Shown piece by piece: positions 25,831 through 37,074 of a stretch of DNA of 64,000 bases. This DNA comes from Heterobilharzia americana (taxonomy: Eukaryota > Platyhelminthes > Trematoda > Strigeidida > Schistosomatidae): the NCBI GenBank assembly GCA_944470555.2, contig OX104129.1, positions 86,450,820 through 86,514,819 of the forward strand, written 5' to 3'. The translations under genes were made by a program, and so were the position numbers. Positions within the stretch are counted from its first letter, which is position 1, and each line of letters opens with the position of its first letter. The notes under the pieces are model-generated. The model worked only from the letters and a program-made list of their open reading frames with translations. It was not told the origin of the DNA and made no database searches.

Positions 25831-26785
25831 TTTTTTATTATTATTTGTCCTTTGGGTTCCCAGTGGAAAATAGGGATTCAGTCGCACATCGCTGTTTCAC
25901 TCCCTTCTCTGCAGTCTCTTGAACCTGGCTGCACCACTCCCCACAAGTTTTCATTTCTTCCCCACACAATCTCCTTTATGTCACCCTCACCTCGGACGCC
26001 CAACTCGTCCTTTCTCATTCGGATCCCACTAGACGGCCTGGTCTGGTCTTACACGTGATGTCCCCAAATGGTCTTCTCAGTGTATGCACAATACAATCCA
26101 TTTTCACTTCCCTCTGCACATTTGTTGGGGGATAGCTTCTTGGTTGGTTCATCACCAACCAGAGTGAGTTCCTCACTGCTTATTCTAATTATTCTGACCA
26201 CCTGATCGATCCTCATTATCGAGTGAGCGTGGGTGGCAGCTGTTCATCATGTATGTCTGTAGTTTGTTGGAATTGCTTTCCTCAACGTCCCACCAAGTCT
26301 CTCACCTACCATATAGAAGCAGTGACTCATATGTGTGACATTAGTAGTGTTGAAGATGCGGATGTTGTTCACGCTTTACGCTGAGTGCAGTGCAGTGCAG
26401 TGCAGTACAGTGCGGTGCGGTGAGATACAGTAGGTCTCCTTACTGATTTCAGAATAATAAAGGATGGTTTGTCTTGATGTCTTTCCTACCCTGGCTTTGA
26501 CATCCTTGTCCGTGCCACCTCCTGTGGTTGAGAGGATGCTATCTAGGTAGTCAGGTAGATGAAAGTGTCAACTTTGTTTACAATTCTCTCTCCCGTTGAT
26601 GGTGATTGGTGCTTGTTGTTGTTGTGATTGTCGGTTTGGTGTCTTCATCATCTCTGTCTCCTCTACGTTAACCTGAAAGACATCGCATCTTCCTTCGCTG
26701 CTTCGTCTCGCCTCTTCTGTCTACTTCCTAGTTTTCACCTGTATATCTTTGAGTTTGTGACACGACATTAGACATAGGTCATCGG
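25831..26785 (-). mobile_element. RTE-clade retrotransposon, 5'-truncated
   Basis: Begins on the plus strand with TTATTATTATTTGTCC, the complement of the AAT-type 3' tail. It reads backwards through the C-terminal domain and stops inside the RT motif C region (complement of ...CCGATGACCTATGTCTAATG, 26760-26785). It belongs to the AAATGTGCAGAGGGAA subfamily. A run of GCACT/CAGTG units (about 26385-26425) sits at the same element position as in the 4.5 kb copy. It is frameshifted throughout. Confidence 0.85.
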
Positions 26786-26789
26786 CTGC

Positions 26790-28030
26790 CTGCGATAGTA
26801 GCCAACTTTAAATTGATAAATCAATACAAATCTACAAAAATATACCTCAGCAGAAAACTATCTGGAAGTGACATAAAGTCATCAAGATTGTATGTATACT
26901 GTATTGATTTATAACAATAGCCACTAATCCTAAGTTTATAGTTTTCTAATTAATTCCTCAAAATATACTTATCATTAAAAAATAATCTAATTTTTCACAC
27001 AATTAAAACAAGTAAAGATTAGTTACATTCTTTATTATCTTATTGTTTACCTAATGTCCTAACTATCAGAAAAATAAATGAAAATTCTATTAAAATAAAT
27101 TAAATCTACTAGCTACGTCAAAAGCAGCTGTATCCCAGGAACCCAAAACTATCATTTTTCTTCAATTTACAAAGTAGTTCTTTTCTCCTACACGTTTTAG
27201 AACATAAAATAAAAATTACAAAAATTATTGGTTGAAAACTGAATTTTCAAAGATGAATAGTTTCTAGTTACAATCACTATGTATGCAATGGTTTCATAAC
27301 AAGCAAACCCAGTAAGGTGGTATCATGTTAGAGGGATTTAAAGCCTAAAACTTCAGTGAGATACATATACAGGGAATTCGTTTCTACAAATAATGAAGAC
27401 ACTGCAGGTTAACTACAAAATCTCACAAACAGTTAGACATGCTGGAGAATAACAATGAAATGACTTTAAGATGTTTTATAACAAACTGATCAATTTTATC
27501 AGATACAACGAAAAACTTAGTGTATACATCGTCTTCTCACTTTTGAAAAGGATATAGTCGGAATTAAAATCTTATGTTATAGGGATAACAACCAAAACTA
27601 TTTTTTAAAGCTTGAGTTGATGATATTGCCTAGAATGACAATGAAATATCTACTATCAAACCATTCAGCTCAGAAAACATAATATCATTTAGAAAAACTG
27701 CAAAATAATGTTCTCCTAGGTCAAAAAATGTACACAATTACAAACTGTTTATTGGTCAGGAAATAAGAACAAAAACGATTATCACTGACATCTTATGAGT
27801 CATTTGCACTGTTTTTGAGTAATGTGATATAGTATTTCTTCTTCAGCTCTACTTTAAGGAATCAGTTGGCTAAAAGAGGGAATTCACCTCAGGCATCTCT
27901 CATATAAATTGTGAGATGAAGAAAATATGTTAATACTATCCTGGAGTACATTCCACAAAATCTGTTTCTCATTAAATAAAACAGTCAGAAATCTTGTTCA
28001 GATGTTATTTGACCAAAATAAAAACTGCGT
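26790..28030. other. No gene seen
   Basis: Very AT-rich DNA without open frames or recognisable repeats. Confidence 0.45.
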
Positions 28031-28310
28031 CAGCACAATAGCATGGATTCGTTTTATTTTGCAACTTGTCATCAGCAGATTATGATCGCATGTCTGAGCA
28101 TATTTCAAGCAGTTTGCTACTGAGAGGTGGAAACAACTTCAGCAGCTCTATTGATCGCCATCTTCTTGATAGTGGATATGAAATAGATATTCAGAAATCG
28201 TTCAAAACAATTCATAAATGGATGATTTCGTATTTGTCTCGTTTCACTGAAGCATTAGCCACTGAACGAGTATAAACAAACTTATATATTCAGAAAGAAA
28301 TAGTTATTAG
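28030..28310 (+). pseudogene. Penelope-like element C-terminal endonuclease region, fragment
   Basis: The plus-strand frame 28066-28275 contains SSIDRHLLDSGYEID followed by a KSFKTIHK block. This resembles the segment after the GIY-YIG core in flatworm Penelope-like elements (SS-I-HL-x-SGH-x-VD, then a SF-x-V-x-Y block). After a frameshift, an LYIQKEIVI block follows near 28280-28310, comparable to the family's LC-x-QK-x-x-V. Only this tail piece is present. Assignment is by motif memory and needs an alignment. Confidence 0.5.
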
Positions 28311-28324
28311 AAGTAGTATTCATC

Positions 28325-28492
28325 ATGGACTGACATCAGTTGGGGAACCATTGAAAATCTGCGAGCACTGGACAGCTGTTTCGTCCTAGTATGGGACTCC
28401 TCAGCAGTACGCAACCACGACCCGGCTGGGGGTCGAAATCAGGACCTTCAGGTTTCACGGCGAACGCGTTAACCATACTACTTCTAAATTAA
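28325..28492 (-). repeat. tRNA-like SINE carrying a hammerhead ribozyme
   Basis: On the minus strand the order is a box A-like TGGTTAACGCG, a box B-like TGATTTCGACCC, a GC-rich linker, the hammerhead at 28365-28410, and a 3' body ending in CAACTGATGTCAGTCC. Relics with the same order lie at 25.6, 46.8 and 60.7 kb. A Pol III promoter driving a self-cleaving RNA is the arrangement known for schistosome hammerhead repeats. Confidence 0.75.
28365..28410 (-). ncRNA. Hammerhead ribozyme, type I, intact core
   Basis: Minus-strand elements in order: stem I 5' strand GTACTG; core CTGAGGA (matches CUGANGA); stem II GTCC/GGAC with a 7-base loop; GAAA; a very short stem III ACA/TGT with a 2-base loop; cleavage triplet GTC; stem I 3' strand CAGTGC. 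All six stem I positions pair (one G-U). Predicted cleavage falls between 28371 and 28370. All essential core positions are present, so activity is plausible. Confidence 0.85.
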
Positions 28493-28849
28493 AAATCCCC
28501 ATTCATCTCAAAAGTAGTTATTAGTCTGTACCTACTTTGGTAGAGACTTAGCTTTGTTGAGAATCCTCATTATATTTTATATATCACTATCAATTTATAG
28601 AGTGAATTCTTTTATAATTTTATATTTCACACCCTTGACGTAACCATGTGAATTCTACTCAGTGAACATAAATCTTATGATCTTCTTTCACACAACTCGT
28701 GCAACCTTTTCAGTATGTTGAATACAATTGTCTACCTCTCATATCCAACTTCCACTACCGAGGATTCGTCTAATCATTCTATCTATTGGAAAAGTGACAG
28801 TTATGGTGCGGAATACATAAAAGATATATAAAGAATATATCAAAAATCA

Positions 28850-29470
28850 CGACAAGATTACTGAGACCATTTGGAATTCCCTCCAAACACTATTAGGAAG
28901 ACCAAAAGATGCAACAAATAAAGAAGACATTTAAAAATTCAACTGTAATAACTGTAGTCAACACTACATTGGACAAAATGGCCACCCTCTTCGCCTTCGT
29001 CTACATGAACGCCAACTGGCTATTAAACATCACGACATTTCATTACTACTCAGTCCAATGCATATGGATAATTATGGACATGAATTCAATTTCGACAATG
29101 TAGAAATTTTGGAAGGAGAGAGGAAACACAAAGAATATCAGAGAATTCCTAGAAGCTTGGCATTCAGATAAGTCAGTCAGTCACCAATCAACAAATGTGT
29201 AGACATAGACCCAATCTGTCAACCAATAAGAAAGATGACAAACGACAGAAAGGTCAGAGGTGAAGCAGAGGAACAGCCAACAAGAAAATCTATACAGTTA
29301 ATGACACAACAATCAAAGGAAACAACCAATCATAGACCGCTTCGTCAAGGCAAGCCATTAAATTACTCACGGAGAGATATTGAAAGCTCACTTCATACTC
29401 AATTTAGTGTTGATGAAGTAATCTATGAAGACGATAGAAGATCGACGATTAAATAACCCAACTCAGAGAA
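28850..29470 (+). pseudogene. Penelope-like element GIY-YIG endonuclease region, decayed
   Basis: One frame near 28965-29030 reads HYIGQNGHPLRLRLHERQLA, the GIY-YIG-type signature of flatworm Penelope-like elements (YIGQTGRxLxxRLxEH). It continues with HHDIS, a HMDNYGHEFNFDNVEIL block (about 29055-29110) and, after frame changes, an EFLEAWHS-like block and INKCVDIDPI. These are the later conserved blocks of the domain. A lysine- and glutamine-rich C-terminal tail continues to 29456. Several frameshifts make it inactive. It may be the 3' half of an element whose RT is lost. Confidence 0.75.
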
Positions 29471-29479
29471 CACAATACA

Positions 29480-31060
29480 ACCAAAATTGACAGTTAGTTC
29501 TGCATATTTGTTCATTCAATTCTAACATTTTTAATCACGCCATATGGACGTATCTTTAATTCAAGCCGACAGTTTTCTATCAAACTCACTCAAGAATGCA
29601 TACACTTATGTAAATTGATATTGAAATTGTTTTGGTTTGTAGGCAGCTGATGAAAAACCACGAAATAAAAAGTGAATCCATGTGAATCTACTACAGCTGT
29701 TGTTCTCGCATGATTTAAATTTGTGAAGGAAAACAATTGTAAGAAAAATCAAAACAGTACATAGTCACCTTTATTATTCTGAATCTAGTCTACATGCTGT
29801 GTGCTTGCAGTTTATCCTATGATGAAGGAAAAACATATTTGAACTTTGCATCTACAGTTATTTTTTTCATGAGCGCCCAATATCTTAAACTTAGTGTTCG
29901 ATCCAGCTTTTGTGCAAAATTTTATTTTCATTATGTATACTTAATATTTTTCTCCGAAGATCCTTGTTAGTTTAATAGAAGAGTTTGACTAATTGTTCCA
30001 AACATGTTGCAAAAATATTATTAAAACTAAGATAAATTGTGCATAAAATCCTTTTCCGTCCGTAGGTTACTTTAATGAGCTGTTCAAAGGCATTTATACC
30101 ATTGAAGTTGTGTTATAACTCATCTTTTCGTCTCACACAGGTGACTCAAGAATCAAATTCAGTGTATGTTCCCGATTTCGATTCCTAATTATATATTCTA
30201 CAGATATTTTCTGAAGAAGACTTCATTGTTGATTCAATGTATTTTTTCATCCGATTTAGTGAATTATGCCGCCAAAGTATCAATTCCTTGAATAATAAGG
30301 TGATGATATAGCAAAAATGTTTGGAAATTCTGTTACCTACAGTCAACTTTGAAACATTCGCATAAATTTAAAAGATTTTTATATTACCTACAGATTAACA
30401 GCTTTCTAGTGCTGACTGAGTTCTGTCGATCAATTCATAATACCTTCAACATGACTTGAAAATCACCGCTACAGTGCACACATTTTATTTTATATCAGTC
30501 ATGATAACTCGATGATAACATGTGTCAGTGAGACTTCAAATATGTTGATGGTGGTACTCTTACCGTCGTTGCACGTTTCTGACGAATGTCTTATCCTATC
30601 ACAGCGTAGATTATATGCTTAGACACAAATTACGCATTACTTTTCTTCCGTTTGCAGATAAATAAATCTAGTGATCTAGTTTTTGATATCAAGGATTCCA
30701 ATTGCGCACGCTTTGAAAAAAGATTGAATTTTACACTTTCAATTAAACTTTTGTCATTTTGTGTTTACACATTAAGGTCTATTACAGTTTTTTGCTCTAA
30801 TCGAAATATTTTTTGATGAAAGTAATATAAAACCTTTTTTAAGTAAATTTCTTGTAGTTACTCACCTACTATTTTTCAGTACATAGTTTATCAGCATAGA
30901 GATTTTTTGACAAATTTTACCGAAATTCCTGTTTTTATCAAGTTTGACCTTAACTCTTGTCTTATGCTCAACTAAAATTGTCACAGAAATACTTGCGGTG
31001 GGCCAGGGTACCACCAGCATTGACCGCTAGTATATAGTAAAACGAATGTATAAGTTAGCA
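29480..31060. other. No gene seen
   Basis: AT-rich DNA. A CTGATGA...CGAAA sequence at 29644-29663 recalls a hammerhead core but lacks a stem II (see findings). No open frames of note. Confidence 0.4.
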
Positions 31061-31138
31061 GCATGATAACTATACAGGCCTTAAGCCTACAGCATACAGA
31101 AAGGATAATAATTCAGGAAGTGTCTGACTTTAACTCCT

Positions 31139-32745
31139 GTGCTGATCACATATCACGAGTTGGCAGAAGAAGCGAAAGCACTTTCTTATATCATCATGAA
31201 GGAACCACCATCCAAAGGGAAATACATTTGGTCCACGGTAATAATTTTTTTCAACTGTTATTTTCTACCCCCTCCCCCTCACTACTGTGTCACTTGTTGT
31301 CCAATTAAAATGGACAATGGAATATCCCATGTTATTGGTTGCACGAAATCCAAAGGTACTATAAAAGGGAGCAAACTGAGGACGGGTTGCTTCCTTTTCA
31401 TGATGAGCGACGATACTGTCCAAAGTGTTGTAACCGGAAACGAATCGATTTTTATGGAGCGTTTCTGTCCCGCCGCGTTTCCGTCCTTAGAGTCTTTGAA
31501 GGTGGCCCTGAAGGAGTATGAGAAACAAACGTACACACACTACGTTGTCCCAGATTCACATTTTCAAGGTGACCGAAGAGCTTACGTTAAGTTTGTCTGC
31601 TATAAAGCTGGTGAACGACGGTCAATAGTTGGTGTAGTGACAAGAAGGTCAGTTCTGTTTTTTATCATTATTTACTTCATAGAATATCCCTGAAATGTTC
31701 TTGTCCGGCGTTCTTTCTTGCGAAGTTCTTAGAAGGTTTCTGGACAGTTACTCGGTGGTTGCTAACTCACAATCATCGCTGAAATTAACTGCTTTATGAC
31801 AATGGTTCGTGGGTGCGGAAGTTGACAGGAGCTGGATTGGACAGCATAAGGCCATTGCTGATATCCGGAACGGCTGCATTTAATGTTGTTGATTTCGTTT
31901 ATGCACACTATGGTAAACGATTGAATAGTCAAGATGTGTTCAATATGCGCTACCGCCTCTTCGCTAAGTGTAATTTGACCGGTAAATTAAATTTCCCTTG
32001 TAATGATGTTGTTGTAGGCAGTTATGAAAGGTTGCAGGCGCATATAATCAGTCAAGGTGGATCAGCATCCTTCTCTGTCACAGAGGGTGGAGATCTGAAA
32101 TCATTTTTTCTCGCTACAGCCGATCAGCTGAAAGTAGCTGAAAACTGTCTTGATCTATTGGGTCTCGATGACACTTACAAGACTAATAATGAGAACCTTT
32201 TTCTCTACGAGTTAGTAGCCATCGACATCAACTTCATGGCTATTCCCATAGCTTTTGCTTTCATAATCAGTGAAATATCCGGACTGATTGGTACATTTCT
32301 GAGGTTTTTTAATTATATTATTTGAAGCCACAGAGTGGGTGCTTTCATAACAGATAATTCTCCTGGAATTTCGTTTGCATTATGCCAAGTTTTTCCACAC
32401 TCACATTACCTCCTTTGTCGTGTGCACATCATTCGCAACGTGATAAAAAGGGTAAGCTTGTGTACAAAAGAATAGTGAGAATTTTAATGTTTGCAGGGAT
32501 TACAAAATAAAGTGCTGAAGTACTTCTTTCGAATGTTGTACACAAAGGACATGATGAGGTTAATATCTTTTAATGTATCATTTTTTCGTGGCTTCAAAAG
32601 TTGTCTTGTTTACATGGAGACTACGGATACAACTTTTCACAAGTACTTAATGTCCTACCTCTTACCTCGCATGGAATCCATACCCAAGCAGCTTTTGTTT
32701 AGAATGCCCTGTATGTGGAGGCAATCCCTGGCAGGAAGGTAATAT
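31139..32745 (+). pseudogene. Mutator-like (MULE) transposase, decayed
   Basis: Three blocks in order. First, 31300-31650 encodes an N-terminal region with an AYVKFVCYKAGERR block like the FAR1/ZSWIM-type zinc-binding segment. Second, 31789-32322 encodes a helix-rich region and then the transposase core with LDDTYKTNNEN and a following VAID (first catalytic Asp). Third, after a single in-frame TGA at 32323-32325, the same frame continues with FITDNSPG (second catalytic Asp), VFPHSHYLLCRVHI with the typical C..H pair, and IRNVI. The third acidic residue is not identified. Blocks one and two are in different frames. An AAG-GTCAGT donor near 31646 and a TTGACAG acceptor near 31829 could form an intron, or it is a frameshift. 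Curupira MULEs are known from schistosomes. Confidence 0.75.
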
Positions 32746-32799
32746 GGATGATAATTAAAGGGATTTCCGTAGAAAAAGGTAATTGGCATCCTTGACTCC

Positions 32800-33580
32800 C
32801 ACAGCTGCATCCACTTCACTTTTACATTTCAGGTGAAGACAAGCTGCACCAGAAGTGAATTTTCACTTAAAACAAAACATGGAGATACTTTGTAAGGTTG
32901 GCCTATATGAATATGATTACTCAGTTAGTCCTTGTTTTCGAAAACCACCTTAGTGTTGGTCAGAACTACCAAGGTAGAGTAATCAGTTTTTCACCAAGAT
33001 TATCCTCAAAATTACAGCTAGCAGTATATTGAAGGTATCCTGACCAACAATGGACTGGATGATTTGAAAAAACATGGGCACCAAATTAGTATGATTCATG
33101 GTATAAGGTGTGTTTTTACTTGTGTAATCACTGCCAATGTCAGATTCATATCTTGAAAAGGATCTTCTTAGCAAGATCGAAACGTTGAACATTCATAGAA
33201 AATATTTGTTTATTTTGTTATTTGTACTAATATACTCAGCCGGGATAATATACGTAAAAATGCACCTTCTGCAATATAGCAGGGTATTCCTACAAGGATT
33301 TAAATATATCGGTGAAAAGACTGTATATTGCCGAATGGAATAATATATTATGAGTACATTTCAAATGAAAAGTTTAAAAGTGATGGTAAGCTTTCATTTC
33401 AGTAAATTATTAAGAAAATATTCCGACTGTTGGTGTGATCAAGGGCAGTAATTCTGTTCCAATTAATACCAAAATAAGAACTTATCACGATGTGCAAACT
33501 TTCGATCAATACATTTAAGATGTAGATTTATCTGCAAACCTCATTTACAGTACTAAATTACACTCAATACATATCAATCT
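32800..33580. other. No gene seen
   Basis: AT-rich DNA after the MULE relic. Terminal inverted repeats for that element were not identified. The frames at 32983-33192 and 33137-33343 carry no motif. Confidence 0.4.
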
Positions 33581-33690
33581 CGGCGACTACCAGGATGTGC
33601 ATTTCGTCCTACTTGGGACTCGTCAGCTGGATGTAACAGGACCCTATTCAGTGATGTGGTTCCCATGGTGAATCACACTCAATACCCATC
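33555..33690 (-). repeat. Sm-alpha-like SINE with hammerhead
   Basis: Contains the ribozyme at 33588-33632. The flanks resemble the schistosome hammerhead SINE only weakly: a GCTGGATGTAACAGG block on the plus strand, compare GCTGGATGTACCTGC at 9 kb. The body is otherwise diverged. Confidence 0.55.
33588..33632 (-). ncRNA. Hammerhead ribozyme, type I, intact core
   Basis: The minus strand reads ATCCAG, core CTGACGAG, stem II TCC/GGA with a short loop, CGAAA, stem III ATG/CAT with a 2-base loop, triplet ATC, then CTGG of stem I. All conserved core bases are present. The stem III pair ATG/CAT replaces ACG/CGT known in Sm-alpha, a compensated change that keeps the pairing. The triplet ATC fits the NUH rule. 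Stem I has only about 4 clear pairs. Confidence 0.85.
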
Positions 33691-34258
33691 GCTTAAACAG
33701 GCAGGACTATTTTCACTAACCCAAGTAACAAATAGAAAAAAACACCAGTCCTGGAGTCCTGTGTTAGTGGCCGAGACCAACGTTAGATCATGAATCAGCA
33801 GTAGTAACAAGGTATCCGCATAGGAGCCCACATACCAACAGAGGTCGAACAATTCAGCCCTGTATAACAACAGGAAATTACAATCATCATAACAACAATT
33901 ACACTAATTTCATTTTGAAACAGGCTCCCTGAAATATTACACAACACTGTCACTACAGAATTAAATTCTCCACAAATTTTAAATTTATTTCTCTTAAAAC
34001 AGAATTTATGTGACAAGTGATGGTTTTATAAGCCAATCTACATACAGATAGCTTATGTAAGCTCAACTAATCAGATTCCTACGAGTAAGTGTCCTAGTCC
34101 AATAGGAAAGTACCTTGGCCACAAACATATTGACTTCTAAACAGAGGAATCAGCTAATCATTTTTCACTTTAAATTTCTTTCTTCCACCCTAAATAAATT
34201 AGGGGGGAGAAGTTTACCGTGTAATAAATGTCAACCATCCGAAGGAAAGGTAATGACT

Positions 34259-34284
34259 GTGATGATGATGATGATGATGATGAT
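34259..34284. repeat. (GAT)n microsatellite
   Basis: About eight perfect GAT/ATG units. Confidence 0.9.
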
Positions 34285-34659
34285 ACAACACTCGTTGATA
34301 GTTAAGTCGCCATGCGAATCCGTATAAAAATTTTAGAGAACACCAAAAATCAGATGAGTAGACTACCTACAAGGTGTGTTGACGATGATTTAGAAAAGCT
34401 TCACAAAGGAAGTTTAAACGAGTTTCTTTAAGTACTGCCATCCTCAGTTAGCTAGTCTAAAAGTTACTGTTAGTAAGACAAGACTAACTGTAACACTACG
34501 CTATCCCCAGGTTCCGCTCGAGTCGGCAGCCTGAATCATATATGATAAGTAAACAAAGGGTGAGGAAAATTCATTCTGAAGTTATCATTGTCACGGTCAC
34601 TGAACTGCAACTTGATCAGCTCTCCACATCTGGCTCCAAGAAATGACAAGTGTTTCAAA

Positions 34660-34880
34660 ATAGGCGAAACATTGAAAAATGTTGGTTAGATGGAGAGAAT
34701 CACTAGGAAACCTTTGACTTAGGTTTCGTACTTTTTGACACTCGTGAGCAAGGCGTGTATGCAACCTCAGTACTCCTTAGGCGAAGTAGCATTGCAGAGT
34801 ATCCTGTGATAAACGTAGCCATGTTGCCAACTGGTCCCAGATATGCTTCTTAGCGTGTCCAAGCTCCAGTAAAACCCCTG
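34660..34880 (-). repeat. Hammerhead-bearing repeat, second type, decayed
   Basis: On the minus strand, 34700-34752 reads CTCACGAGTGTC, AAAAAGTACGAAACC, then AGGTTTC closing stem III. It aligns to the hammerhead repeat at 53.2 kb (CTGACGAGTGCC ... CACGAAACC). The core G of CUGA is replaced by C, so it should be inactive. The body on both sides resembles that of 53.2 kb, including TCTAACCAACAT against GCTAACATAAAT. Confidence 0.55.
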
Positions 34881-36520
34881 AAGTGGTTATTTTTTATATG
34901 AACTATAAGAATCAAAAGTACCATGGTACCCTCCTCCCTCTTAATTTAAGAAGCAGTAACTAACCGGTCAATTAAATGCGGTGAGTAAAAAAGAGAAGCT
35001 ATGGCTAGATATTTTGCTGAGGTCATTGGGCAGAAACCTTAATTAACATCCAGCAGGATGAACTCTATAGACATCTATTACAATAATGTACTTAAGTCAT
35101 AGAGTGCATTAGATACTTAAGGATCAACAGGATGGGATGAACAACAAACAGTGTTGGTAAGAAAGCATACACTTTACGTAACTGGCCGATCGACAACTTA
35201 TTTAGTCTGTCCCGCATTGATGGCACATTACCGTATGACTTGGAAGACGTTGTAGTAACATCTATCCATAAGGTAGGTTCTAGACAGCATCCCTCCAAAT
35301 ACAAACCGATAAGCCTGACTAGTACTGACGTTGAAATCTTAGAAAGAGTGGTCAAGGAACCCATCATAGTCTCTCTAGGTAGCAATACTCTGCTGACTTG
35401 TTCGATGCTTGGCTTTTGTATAAGTTTCTCTTGTTTAACAAACCTTTTCAGATTCAGGGTAAACTAGGTCAAGTCTAAGAATGGTGGGACACCAACAGAC
35501 GTCATTTTCACAGATTTCAGTATGACATTTGACAAGATACTGCACTTCCCGTTGCTCATTAGGTTGAAAAGTTTCCAAACCACTGGCAATCTGCTTGCAC
35601 GAATCACTGAAAAAGGGTAGGGATCCATTCCCAAGTCTCCCTTTGAAAGTTAGTACACGTTGGGTACCGCAAGGCATAGCCCTGTGTCCCCTGCAATTTC
35701 ATTTCCCATATTAAATGTGCTGCCGAATATAACGAAATCCTACATGGTTCTCTGTGCCGGATATATAAACTTCTGAGGAAATATTAGTGATGATACAAAT
35801 ACATATTAACTTGACACAGAAATAAACCTGGCCAGAGAAATGGTTGCTGCCTATAAACGCAGATGAATGTGACAGCACATTGCAACACCTAGGACACTGC
35901 CCTTAGTAATGACCCAAAATGACATACGAGCAACAGTAAGCCACGATCTGAAGACCACAACTCACTGTCGATTGGTCTCAGCCTGAAGCTTAAGAACAGT
36001 GGGTATTACGCAGAACTTCTAATAAAAAGGTGATGATATGTTCACCACCTTATGCACATTATTAGTTAGGTCTAAGCTTTAAAGCTGTGCACAGACATCA
36101 AACATCAATCAAAGGAGCTGGTTCCCTTACCTTTGTCATAACCCAGACATACAGAAGAATTAATCATGCTCAACATAATTTTAACAAATGATTTCTAACT
36201 TGACTTATCTTCCCTTTCCTCTCCCAGCAGGCTGGAGCACCTCAAAAGACATAGTATCAGACTACTAAAAAAAAGGATGAACGTCATCTCCTTAGAGTAC
36301 TGGTTTTTGTATAGAGTAACCAACTCCAGAAACCAACTCTCAGAAGTGTAGGCGCTCATATTATCTAATGACTCGTTCAAAAGAGGACTGGGCAGGCATA
36401 GATATCTGCTGGAAAAGAATCGTGTTTCATACTCTTCCATTCTCAAACCACGAATCTGAATTCGAAATCTGAAGTACAAAACAGCAGACATTATAGATAC
36501 TATACAAGGTTTTTAATATC
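34880..36520 (+). pseudogene. CR1-like non-LTR retrotransposon RT, decayed
   Basis: Plus-strand blocks in the order of a CR1/Jockey-type RT: ARYFAEV (about 35000); a GSTGWDEQ block (compare GPDGI, about 35125); DVVVTSIHKVGSRQHPSKY and PISLTST (35243-35330); an ILERVV block; IFTDFSMTFDKI, the motif A region with its Asp (about 35503-35540); WVPQGIALCP, motif B (about 35660-35695). Near 36230-36480 there is a RLEHLKRHSIRLLKKR block like the C-terminal thumb region. Frames change often and stops are frequent, so it is dead. It differs from the RTE copies in the window. The YADD-type motif C is not readable. Confidence 0.75.
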
Positions 36521-36524
36521 AACG

Positions 36525-37070
36525 GTTTAAAAAAATATATATACAACAATTCGGAAAATTCCTCTGATCACATACACGAACATCTGTCAATGGAACAGAG
36601 TTTGTGTTGCCAGACTGACAACTGAGTGATGCTTGATGTAACTAACAAGATGGTGCACGAGTTTAAAGGTCAAATGTCGAACAAAGTGATTTAGTCATAC
36701 TGATATAGATTTCAAGTGAAACTAGATGTGGATGGGATCACATTAGATAATAAATGTCAACTAAAAATAAATGATAAGATGGGTTAACTTTTTAGATAAA
36801 ATTAAATGTGCAGCATCGTAAGTCAGTGTTAAGGAAATAGGAACTCTTACATTATGAGTTTCATAAAGCTGTCCAGCGTGGAATGACATGTGATGAAACG
36901 TAAAACGTTTTTATTCGCACACTACAAGTATGTGGGTGTACTATTTTTGACAAATTTGGTTAAGATGCACTGAAAACAAACCCATAAGTATTGCTGTAGT
37001 TGACCATAGTCTATAAAAACCTCATCTGGTTAACTAGTTCACTAGTTACAAGCAAGTACTAAGCTTAAAA
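36525..37070. other. No gene seen
   Basis: AT-rich spacer between the CR1-like relic and the RTE copy. Confidence 0.45.
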
Positions 37071-37074
37071 TAAA

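Noticed and set aside
31282..31536. Minus-strand 84-codon frame
   Set aside because: Shadow of the MULE N-terminal region on the plus strand.
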